NCBI RefSeq assembly: GCF_901709675.1
Contig: NC_051101.1
Coordinates: 10,002,501 to 10,066,500, forward strand
Direction of reading: 5' to 3'
Length of the DNA stretch: 64,000 bases
DNA from: Syngnathus acus
Taxonomy: Eukaryota; Chordata; Actinopteri; Syngnathiformes; Syngnathidae
A program made the position numbers and the translations under genes. This document shows positions 35,101 to 45,400 of this stretch, in pieces. Each line of letters begins with the position of its first letter. The stretch's first letter is position 1. Under the pieces are notes generated by a model that had not been told where the DNA came from, did no database searches, and was given only the letters and a program-made list of their open reading frames with translations.

Positions 35101-37174
35101 CAAAGATAAAAGTCAACATTAAAAAAAAAGAATTTGACGAAGGCAGTGATGAACAATGTCACGGACGTTTTGGAAAAGATCCCATTCGAAAAGGTAGACT
35201 CGTAGCGTGTGAGGCTCCTCCCACGGCTGACGCTCACGCGACCTCCGAGACTGTCAGACGTTGCTCCGGCGTGCACGGCAGACTTACACAGCACCGACGT
35301 CTGTGGCAGAAGAGAATAACGAACCACTTTTACGCAGAAAATTACAAACATGGACTCTTTTTTGATTGGTCAACTGAATCGGAATCATTTAAATGGGAAG
35401 AAAAACTCCAAACTTGTGGCTGTTTTATCATCAAAAATTAGAAATGAAAAGAATAGGAAATTGCCGTTAACGTCTTGTAATTTTAAGGATAAAATTTATA
35501 TTGAGATATGTAGGTCTTTAATTTTCTCTGATGTTTCTCGTTTGTATAGTATCAGTGCTTGGTATTGGTCTAGGAAAAAAATAGTATCGAATATGGCTAA
35601 CCAAGTTGACTTGTAAATGCTATTTACTTACATCTCGGTAGCCTTGCTCGGGACCTCCCCAAATGTCTCCTGTCACATTTTTACAGCCGGCAGGACAGTA
35701 AACTCTGAAAAGCATAAGAAATTTAAACAACTCTTGGAACTCTTTTAAGAAAATGAGAAGCTTGCATTATTCACCAACCTCACATGTGGCGTGCTAAAAT
35801 GAGACCCCCGTTGTAAACAAGAGATGATATCTGCAACAAGGGAGACAAAATAATGCATAGTGGGATTTAGAGGAAGACGTGACTATGTATTAAAACTCTT
35901 ATATAAGACCCCCCTCCCCCTTTTTACAACATGAGATAGCCCAGTGTGTTGCAAGTGTTGCTATATTAGGGGATGAGCGCTCATCAGTGCCGAGATGAGC
36001 AAAGCCTTTGTTACGCTGACTGACGAGCTCGGCGACTGGCTCTCGTGTGATCTCAGCTAACAGACGGGCGGTTTGTGCATCCAGACATGGCGAGATTTCA
36101 CAAACAAGCTACGGGAAGACAGGAAACTGCGATACACGCAGCGAGGTCCCGATGACCTCATCCGGGGAGACTAAGTATAGACTCCTGTTCAGACCGGTCA
36201 CATGATGCAGGAAAAACAAAACAAAGTCTCTATCTTTTTTTTCTTCTTCTTCTAACATCACGAGATGTCCCCTTATAAACGAGACGTCATGTAGATGACT
36301 TCACGTGACCGTTGATGGTCCTGGTGTTGTAAGAGGAGAAGAATCAAAGGTCATTGAACAACACCAGTGGCCTCCCGGTATTCATCCTGAGAAGCTTTCC
36401 CAGCAAACACATCGAGCACTGATGGCGACTGAGGCTGAAGGCCAATCAGTTGAGACAACACACATGCACACACAACTGCACACACACACACAAAATATTT
36501 TTTTGAACACAATATACCAGCCAAGGTTTTGCACACATATAGCAGAAGAAGCATCTTAGTGGGCGGGCGACGGGAAATCGGGACATACCTGGGTAAAGGT
36601 CCGTGGCGTAGGATAGCAAAAAGCCCCGTCCAGACAGATGTGACTTGGACTTGAAGGTTATCGTTACTTCATTGCTTGAAAGTGTTATATTCCTTTGTGA
36701 TGCATTAAGTCTACCACACACAGGGCCTGAGAACATGCAGAGAGAGAACGGAAAGGATCAAAATGTTGGAAAATTTCAATAATTATTTTTTCATGCTAGT
36801 CTTAAGCCAAAATGCATCCCGATGCATGGTGTTGTTGTTAGCATATGCTTGTGACGTGTGTGATTAATATTAATTTAATTGTATTGCTCGAGTGTGACAA
36901 GCAAATTTTTATCTATTTATTTAATTAATTCAATTTTTGATTGTATGTTTTTTTTTTTCTTCGTTGCCATTGGTGGCTCATTCTGTATTGTCATCGTAAA
37001 AATCCGACAAAGGTAAAGAAAAAATAAAATACAATCAAACTTAGCAATTCTGGCAAGATAATGGCTTGACGTTCCAATTTTGCTTGATCTCCATAACTTT
37101 TGGGATAATTTGGGGTATTAATGATCAAAAGCCAATACACACTATTGCTTTTTCCAATGATAATAACATCAGCG

Positions 37175-37216
<42 letters not shown>

Positions 37217-40200
37217 TTACACTGGTCCTTTTGTGCGAGTACAGAACTCAATGAGGCGTCAGCGAATTCACTCGTTGCACAACATTTGTAAGATTAATAT
37301 TAAAGAGTTGTAGAGCTGTCACTGCTTGTAGGAACAGTAACCCAGCAGAGAGAAAAAGAACATTACAATCATGACTCAGGTACTCCGGTATCCAGTAACC
37401 AACACAATCGGGAATGCAATCCTAGCATCAATTTCTCAATCGTCCTTTTGGTCCAGAGCCAAATTTCTATACCTTCAAGGCACAACTAAGTGTTCTCTAA
37501 GTTAGCGTGTTAAATCAATGTGTCACTGAATTGACATGCCCTGAGTGTATTGGCACGGGGAAAGTCTACAATTGTATAGGAAAGAGAAAAATGGGAATGA
37601 CGCGGCCAGTGAAATTTCTTACCAAGGCTTGGATGCCCGTTTTTATCTGTGATGACAAGAGAGCCGTTACTGCAATTGGGACTACTTTCAATGTCAAAAT
37701 CCCCCAAAAGAAGTCGCAGCGTGCGCCCTTCCGGCACACGAAGCTTCCACTTGCACCAGGTGTGACTGGGATATGTACCCGGGTAGTTCTGTGAGGCCAA
37801 CGTGCCGGATTCTGTGCCCAGGTGTGTATGTCCGCAGCCATCACCTGAGGCGATACAAATAAAAATCTTTCATTAAGTCAAAAACAGGAAAGAAATAGTC
37901 TGCTGTTTTTAATAAGTGCATTTGTAAGTGTCAGTATTCTAAAGCAGCTGTGAGAAGCAGAAGATTTTCACACTTCTGCATTGCTAGCACTTCCCGTCTG
38001 GTATGAAGACTAAAAAAAGCCTCCTCAGAACACACACAGGAAACTAGTGGAAGATAGTGTATACAAAGTCTACACACCCCTCTTCAAAATGACAGCTTTT
38101 TGTAAAATTAAAAAAATGAAACTAATTTATTAAAAAAAGAATTCCCACAATTCAGATTACCTATGACCTATTTTTACTTTTAAGGGTATTTTTGATGTTT
38201 ATCTTGGTATAATTTTTATGTCACATAACCAGCAATTTGATTTTTTTTTATACCCATTGTAGTGTGTGAGTTTTTTACTTGCATTCTGAACATTCAAAGT
38301 GGTTTTAGTGGTCAAATCTTAAGTGGTTGATTTATGACGAGAGCAGAGGATAGAGATTTTCAATTTTTTTTGGGTCTGTCAGATAGCCTTTATTTTAGAC
38401 CAAAACATTACATAACATATTGAGCGTAATATAGATTAATTTTAATTAATTATTTGCTTGTTAAAAATAGGACCTTGAAAAAATAATCGCATATCAAATG
38501 GCAATCTTAATGCTGAGAAAAAAACAATATACAAATTAGTTTATCTTTAAAAAAAAAAAAAAAAAAAAAGTTCAGCCCCCTTTTTTTTAACGACTTTAAT
38601 TCCATTTCCCCCACGCTGATTCATAATTTCCAACATCTGCTTCTGCGACATGAACCGGACTGCAACACTAATATTTAGATTATCTAACCCATCAGTGGGC
38701 CACAGTAAACAAGTGAGCAATTTCCCGTAGTGAACACACAGAGGTGGGTTTTGTGGGGGCGCCCGTAATAAGTTAAATGGTCCAGGAATGATCAAAAGAT
38801 TAAAAATGAACCGGTCACCGTCTGAGCTTCTTCCTTCGTCGTGGTCTTCCTTATAAGGGAGCTTAAGATTTGTTGAGTCCAAACTGCAGGATAACCTTGT
38901 GTGCTCACCACACCAGCCCCCAACTTCAACACAGCTCTTCCTCTGTTTTTCTGGCTCTTCAAGCCCCCCAAGGATTTCCTGGAAATGCCGCAGCGACACA
39001 CAGTAACCGTGGGCAACCAAGCCCAAATGTGTCACTTTCCGGTGGAAGGCTTATACTTTACTGAGCAGTCCTATGGTTAAATAATTTCCCTCCTTGCCCC
39101 TATAAAAACAAAAACTGAGCTCATTTTATCCTCATTTGACCTTTTTTGGGAATGTGTTAAGAACGGTTGCAAAGAAATAGATTAATTTGGGGATATTTTC
39201 CTCAAGTGCTTTGCTGGCAGGTCCGCACAAGTTGAAGTGATGCTCACCTGTAGGACTTGCACTGCCTTACCCTGTCTAGTGTTTTAGTCATCTTTGTTTT
39301 ATCCCTCAACAATCCCTACGTTGCGGAATACTGAACGATACATAATGTGTCATTGTATTATAATAACAAAAAAAATTGAACAGTGGAAGAAACATGTCAA
39401 CTTTCATTGGCAGTAAAAAAGCCTTTTTTTACACAGAGATACTGCAAATATTGACCCAACACCATTACATTTCACACAGACACAGGAGAGGCCACCCGTG
39501 TGAGTTTTCAGACAGCAATATATCATTCCGCAGTCAGATAATGTGATGTAGGGACAATGACTTTTCAGACTGCTGTCATAGACTGCAGTGTATTCTGATT
39601 TACGCACAAATTTAATCTCTGTCATAAATCAACGACTTGTGTAAATAGTCACAATCACTAGAGTGGAAATATTATTTTCCACCTCAATGCTCTCTGTATG
39701 TTCCCCAACAATTATAAAGTGACTATGTAGTTAATCATCAGCCGCTGCGAGGAAACAAAAGCCACAAGGAGACAGAGAAAAATAACAAATTGATTGCACT
39801 TATGAGTCGCGACGGTTGGGAGAACCTGTGGGAAAGGTAAACTCATAGCTGCAGGTAAACATGAAGGGAAGAGCATGTAAAGAATGTGTCACGCGTGATC
39901 AACCCCCCAAAAATCTGAGAACAGCATGTAAAAGTGTAATAAATCACTAATAATGTTAACTCAACCTACCCAACTGATAAAAAGCCATCTTCGACGTGAC
40001 AGTGGGATGAGATTGGAGAACAGAAGATAAGACTAAATGCAATGTGTATCAAAAATAGTTTCACAGTCTGGCTGTGAGTTTGAGCAGAAACAATTATTAT
40101 CTTATTCACATTGCCAATATGTTTTCACATGTTATGCAGTTGCTAGTTTGCAAACGTATAGAATAAAAGCCCCGAGACCAGTAATGAACTAGTATTCCTA

Positions 40201-40309
40201 ACTTACCCTCTTGGCCGTGGACGTGCTTGGAAAGAGCGCAAAATGCAAGGCAGTATCCAACTAAAAGTGATTTCAGCGCATCTCGGATTTTTTCGCATTT
40301 TGTTCTCAT
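32135..40309 (-). CDS. dcbld1: DCBLD-family receptor (discoidin, CUB and LCCL domains), 647 aa
   Basis: Coding exons in transcript order: 40309-40207, 37844-37623, 36726-36589, 35830-35779, 35704-35632, 35300-35167, 35095-35058, 34917-34744, 34305-34193, 34110-33939, 33870-33784, 33713-33620, 33358-33321, 33251-33141, 32529-32135 (1944 nt, phases consistent). Exon 1 encodes a signal peptide (core SLLVGYCLAFCALS). A CUB domain follows (residues about 36-150, starts DGCGHTHLGTESGTL), then LCCL (about 160-250, YCPAGC...GYRDTSVLCKSAVHAG), F5/8C discoidin (about 254-405, ends RVQILGC), a short stalk, a membrane span (about 438-462, IIAVGVVLGLITCFGCLLAGVWW) and a ~185-residue tail with seven YxxP motifs, the type bound by Crk/CrkL SH2 domains in this family. 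The short CUB loop before GPVCG and the SGRGFLLSYA segment favour DCBLD1 over DCBLD2, but the tail shows features of both, so the paralogue is uncertain. Confidence 0.85.
34362..34441. repeat. (ACTA)n-type microsatellite
   Basis: Interrupted runs of ACTA/CTAA units lie in the intron between the 34917-34744 and 34305-34193 exons of the DCBLD-type gene. Confidence 0.85.
36459..36501. repeat. Interrupted (CA)n microsatellite
   Basis: CACA runs broken by TG and ACTG lie in an intron of the DCBLD-type gene. Confidence 0.8.
37176..37215. repeat. Forty-base poly(T) run
   Basis: An uninterrupted T homopolymer lies in an intron of the - strand gene, so it is poly(A) in the transcript. It could be the tail of a retrocopy, but no recognisable element adjoins it. 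The exact length is prone to assembly error. Confidence 0.9.
37845..40206 (-). other. Intron 1 of the DCBLD-type gene
   Basis: The largest intron of this gene, separating the signal-peptide exon from the CUB exon. It contains the partial MITE at about 38050-38285 and an A-run at about 38550-38569. No other coding exon was recognised; a 162-codon - strand frame at 38547-39035 looks spurious. Confidence 0.6.
38050..38285. repeat. Partial copy of the 2869-3085 MITE family
   Basis: It begins TATACAAAGTCTACACACCC and carries internal segments similar to the element at 2869-3085 (TTTTTGTAAAAT, AATTCCCACAATT). A matching right terminal repeat is not evident. Confidence 0.5.
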
Positions 40310-41041
40310 GATTTCCACACCTCCGTGCAGGCAAATAAAGTGCGAGCCCCTGAAGGCTCTTGAATGTGTTCTGCTCTCCCCACTGAGGAAAAGTTGGAGT
40401 AGAAAGTACTGGGTGTTCACTATTGGCCACGAGGCGCTCACCTGATTTGCGATTGGTCCGTTCGTGCTGTCAATCATCCTACCGCCCGCATTCCATTCTA
40501 AGGGGCGGGCTCTAGGCTATACTGATCTGAGGTCGGTTTACGTGCTGTTGTTAACGATTTACCTTTGTTTACAGGGAAGGTAACGCTGAACTCGGATCTA
40601 CTACCCTTTTTTTCCTGATTAATTGAAGTTGTTGACATGTTAGAACACTCCACGTATACGCCCCCCGTCACCCTTTGACAAAAGCACGTCTCCTCGTGAG
40701 GTACGTTGCAAAACAAAGGAGGAGAATCTACACGAGTGACATTTGAACATTTATAATGTTTGCTTTTTAGAGTACCTTGTGTGCGTGTGTACGTTGCGTG
40801 TCTTGCGTAGTCCGCAACTGGCCGAGAGGCGTGCCAATCAAGCAGCGCCCTCGCACATAAGAGTAATTTGACCGATTTACACAGCATCGCGTGCGAACGC
40901 GCCGCTTGTCGTGACAGCGGGACAGATGCTTCTCAGGCAAAGGCTGCCTTCAGTGCGGGGAGCGTGGACGCGTCACGGCGCATGCTCTCCTACCCCTCTG
41001 GCCGGCGGAGGATGAGGAGATCCGTGCCCTGCTCAACAACG
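40310..41041. promoter_or_regulatory. Divergent promoter between the DCBLD-type and GMEB-type genes
   Basis: The - strand start codon at 40309 and the + strand non-coding exon ending in the donor AACG|GTAAGT (41041) lie back to back. The interval is GC-rich at its + strand end and contains an inverted CCAAT box (ATTGG, 40452-40456). No TATA box is obvious. A shared bidirectional promoter is an inference from spacing. Confidence 0.5.
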
Positions 41042-42461
41042 GTAAGTCAAACTATGACAATGTTGACTCAAAGTAGCAGGTGCTAGTTTAGGGTTTGGTG
41101 GTTTTTTTTGTTTGTTTTTTGCTTTGGTTCGAATACGTATGCGCGCTTGTGTGTAGATCAAGTGGGTTTGTGCGCTTGTTGGAGAACGTGCGTGCCGGGG
41201 CTGTGCGTGACTCCGCGCTTGCAGACGTCACTTTGAGTGGGTGAAGGAGTGTGAGGGAAGCACGCAACGCGGCTCAAGCTCTCGCTCTTGCTAGTGTTGC
41301 TATGTTGGAGCTCTTGCATTTGGCAACGAATATTTTTTCATAGACGGTTAGTAATGACCTCTTTGTGCATTCATATTTGACCGGTTTTGTGCACGACTGA
41401 CATAGGGTGTTGTGCAAATTATAACAAAATGAACGCAGTCAGTTGTAAGTCTCAAGAATAAGAGCATTTTTTTTCTTTACATAATAGTTTTTTGACCATA
41501 CTGAGCAAAAGGATCCCCTAAACTTTCAACTCAGATGAGTATTTTGGTGATGAACTTGCCTGATTCAAATTATAATACAATTACAATAATATATTGCAGC
41601 TCCTTGCTACTGTATAACGTCCATCCAGACCTACTCGAGTCCAATCCCTGATCTGGAGACATTGGTTCAAATGCTTCTCGTATGATAACTACAAATAATT
41701 ACTTTTTAATTATTGGTATATTTGTATATCATTATTTGCCTCATTTGTATCCCGTTTGTATATTCCTAGATCTCAAGTAGATAAAGCTGATGCATGATGA
41801 ATGCTAAACACATTTGACCTTATAAAATATGACAGAGTTCCGTGATTGCCATTATGAAAATCCATTTTGTTGCTCTGCTTGATCCCGTTTAACCCCACAA
41901 AGTACAATACATTATGACTCCTCCCACTTATTAAAGGTTTAATCGATATTTGATAACTGTCATTATGATGTGATTACTACTCACCATTGTCATTATGTTT
42001 TCATATCACACAGCCTAATTGTGAGGGGAGTGGCATTCAATTTCAATTTTAAGGGACCAATATGGTTATATATATATATATATATATATGACAGGTTGCC
42101 TTCACCTGTTGATTGCATGTTGTTCCATTGTTAAAAGAACAGATTATAATGTATTCATCTCCTCATGTGTGCATTACCTTAATGTATAGGCTTGTTTTGG
42201 ACCGTGACCATTTTATATGTAGATTATTCCTTTTTAAGCCCTTTGTCATGCATTCATTTTTTTTTTTTTTTTATGGTGGTTGCATGTCAGATGTCACGGC
42301 TTGGGGTAGAGGCTTTCATGTGTTTTTGTGTGTGCGTGCGTGAAGATAGCGTCTGTGCGTGTGTGCGTTTATTTGGTCTAGATCCTGCTGTTAACATGCG
42401 TGGCTGGGTCTCTGTGCGTGCAGCTCTGTGAGGAGGGGTGTTGAGGTCATTGTGTCTGCAG
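41042..42461 (+). other. Intron 1 (5' UTR) of the GMEB-type gene
   Basis: It runs from the donor after 41041 to the acceptor TGTGTCTGCAG ending at 42461. It contains a (TA)n run at about 42066-42089 and a GT-rich stretch at about 42320-42370. No coding sequence was seen. Confidence 0.55.
42066..42089. repeat. (TA)n microsatellite
   Basis: About twelve uninterrupted TA units in intron 1 of the GMEB-type gene. Confidence 0.85.
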
Positions 42462-42469
42462 GGGATCTC

Positions 42470-45400
42470 ATGATGGAGAAGGAAGAGGAAGGGGGGTCCA
42501 GTGGCAACAACCATAAGGCTCAAGTCATCCTGCACCTGCAGCCTGTCTTGCATGGGTAAATACTATGGACGTTGCCATAGACACCGCTTATGACAACACA
42601 CACTTGACATCTATTTAACTAGATTCACCAGTCTCATAAATGTTACATAATAAGTAGCAATATAAACCTGATTCTATTGTACACGTGGACTAAATTGTTG
42701 GTACTCTTGTGTTCATGAAAGAAAAACTCACACAGAAATAACTTGAATCAGTTATTACATAAAAATAAGATCTCATATAATTTAATATAGAATATAAAAT
42801 ATATACTATATATATATATGTATATATAAAATGAAAATCAGACACTGGCTTTGAATTGTGGTTCAGAAGAATTCTTCTAATTGATGAATTAATGAATCTA
42901 TTTCAAGGTATCGGTACTTGTGGCCATTTTGTGAACAGGAAATAGAAATTAGGAGAGTAGAAAATCACCATTAATTTCATGTAAATTTAAGGATTTATTT
43001 ATATTGGGATTTATAGGTCTTTGTTTAGAATAATAATTCGTGAATGTTCTTTGGAGGAAATCTTGTGTATCAAAAGTGTGAGTGGTATCGGTACTTGGTA
43101 TCGGTGACTACTCGAGAATTAAGGACTCGTAGTCAACTGGAATTTGAAACAAAAACTGGAACGTTTTGGCAGTGCACATCAGCTCTTTGTTCACAGACAC
43201 AAAAATAAAGGATGCAAGGATAAGAACGCTTTGTGAAACATGGAGAAGTTCTGTTCGGTTCTGAGGCTGCTTTGCTACCTCTGGCACAGGATGTCTTAAA
43301 TCTGTGCTAGGTACAATAAAATCTCAAAACTATCGAGGTGTACTCGAGAAAAATGTCCTGTCCAGTGTTGCAAAGCTTGCTTTTAGACACAGGTCATGGA
43401 TCTTGCAACAGTGTAATGACCCAAAACACAGCTAAAAACACTCAAGACTGACTAATAACACATCAGAGTTTTCCGAAGTGACTTTCCATGAGCCCTGATG
43501 TGAATATTTAATATCCAATTGAACATTTATGGAAGGAGCTGAAACTCTGGAGAAAGCACCCTTCAAACATGAGGAAACTGGAGCAGTTTGCTCTGAAAAA
43601 AAAAGAAAATGCTGATAGGTGCAGAAATCTCCTTGAAAGTTTTCATATGACTAGTGATTGCCTCCAAATGGTGTGCAACAAAAAACAGTTAAGGCTACCT
43701 TATTTTTGTTCAGGCTATTTTAATGATTCTTGAACCTGGATTCAAAAGCAATTTTCATTGGTTAAGTTTGACTATATATGTAAAAGTATCAAATGTAAAC
43801 ATATGGCGGTAACTGTGCATGACTTCTTGCACCGACCTACTTTTGCACAGTGTTAACTAGTTCATTGTGTGCTGTTTGTAACCTGAAAATGTCATGATTA
43901 CAGTCAATATTTGTATAACTACAGCAAATATTTGTAGAAAAAACAATGTGACAATGAGCCAATCTTGGCCTTGAATGTCGTATGTCAGGACCGTCGTAAA
44001 CTCACTTGAACAAATAGGCATGATCATAAATATAACCTTAATTTCAAAATCCTTTGCCTGAAATAGATTTAAAAAAAAACTCAAAATACGTCTGGACCGT
44101 GTATGACAGAGGCAACATTTTGGAAACGACTACCAATATGGTGCAATATTCCAGCACACCATCATCGGTGTGATTGACATGTAAACAAAACAAATAAAAA
44201 ATAATAATAAAATAAATAAGTAAATAATCGATAAATAATAAATAAGGGCTTTAACTTACATCCACTCTGATGAAAAATTTAGAGCAAGGGTCACCAACAC
44301 ATGAATGACCTGTGGGCCTCTTTTAAAAATAGTTCACCAATTGTGGGACTTTATTTCCTAGGAATGTTGTACAAGTGATCATTTGATAATGTAAACACTT
44401 CCAGAGTTAATGTTGCATTTTGAGAAGGGCTGGTTTTTGGAATGTAGATGGAAAATTCTGAATTTTCATTCGCATGGAATGGGAACTCCACATAGGAGAC
44501 CCCGGGACTGAGATTCGAACCGAGAATCTCTGCCTTATGAGGCAAAATTGAAATTTGTTGAAGGTCAACCAGCCTAACCAACTGTACTTGAGTGTGGACA
44601 ATTTTTTTCACGTCATATTTTGTTGCCCTCTGCAGGGGAAATTATGATATTGCAGATACAAGCAGCACTGTCTTGGCCATCGAGACTCAACATGGTAAGA
44701 ACTATTTAGCCCACATCTATGTGAAGTCATTCATAAAATACACTCAACTGATTTTTGCACAGATAGAAAAATATCAACAGGCTTTTTAATATATTTTTTG
44801 ACACTCTATCTTTGTAGATGACAATAAATCCGAGGGTGAAAGTGTGGAATATGGCTATCCAATCACTTGTGGAGAAAGTAGAGCAGTTTTACTCTTCAAG
44901 AAGTTTGTGTGCCCTGGAATCAATGTTAGATGTGTCAAAGTAAGTGGAATTATTTTTTTTTTTTTATTCACGTCTTCTCTGTCTTTGCTTGTTTGTTTAT
45001 AAGCGCACACTGTTGACTTGTTTTCACAGTTTAATGACCAGCTTATCAGTCCTAAGCAGTTTGTACACCTGGCGGGTAAAGCCACCCTGAAGGACTGGAA
45101 AAGGGCCATCAGACTAGGCGGGGTTATGCTCAGGTAGACCTAATTCATTTATTTTTAAAACTTTTCTCTGCTTTTTTTTTTTTTCATGGCTTTGTAGGGA
45201 CAGATTGTGTAACGTAACAGACTTTAGTGTATTCTAGTCAGGATGCAGTTATCTCAATTTTTTATTACATTGGAAAAATAAAATAAAGGAATGGAATAAG
45301 ATTGTCGCCATAAGCAAACATATGGAGGCCATCCCTGGGGGGAAAAAATTATCCTATTAGCAAAAACAATGAGTGGGGGGGAAAAAACGGACAAGACTCA

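Noticed and set aside
37176-37215. Poly(T) run as the tail of a processed retrocopy
   Set aside because: No recognisable gene-derived or LINE sequence and no target-site duplication was found beside it.
38547-39035. 162-codon - strand open frame in intron 1 of the DCBLD-type gene
   Set aside because: It runs into a poly(A)/poly(T) tract, shows no domain, and has no splice support in phase with the surrounding gene.
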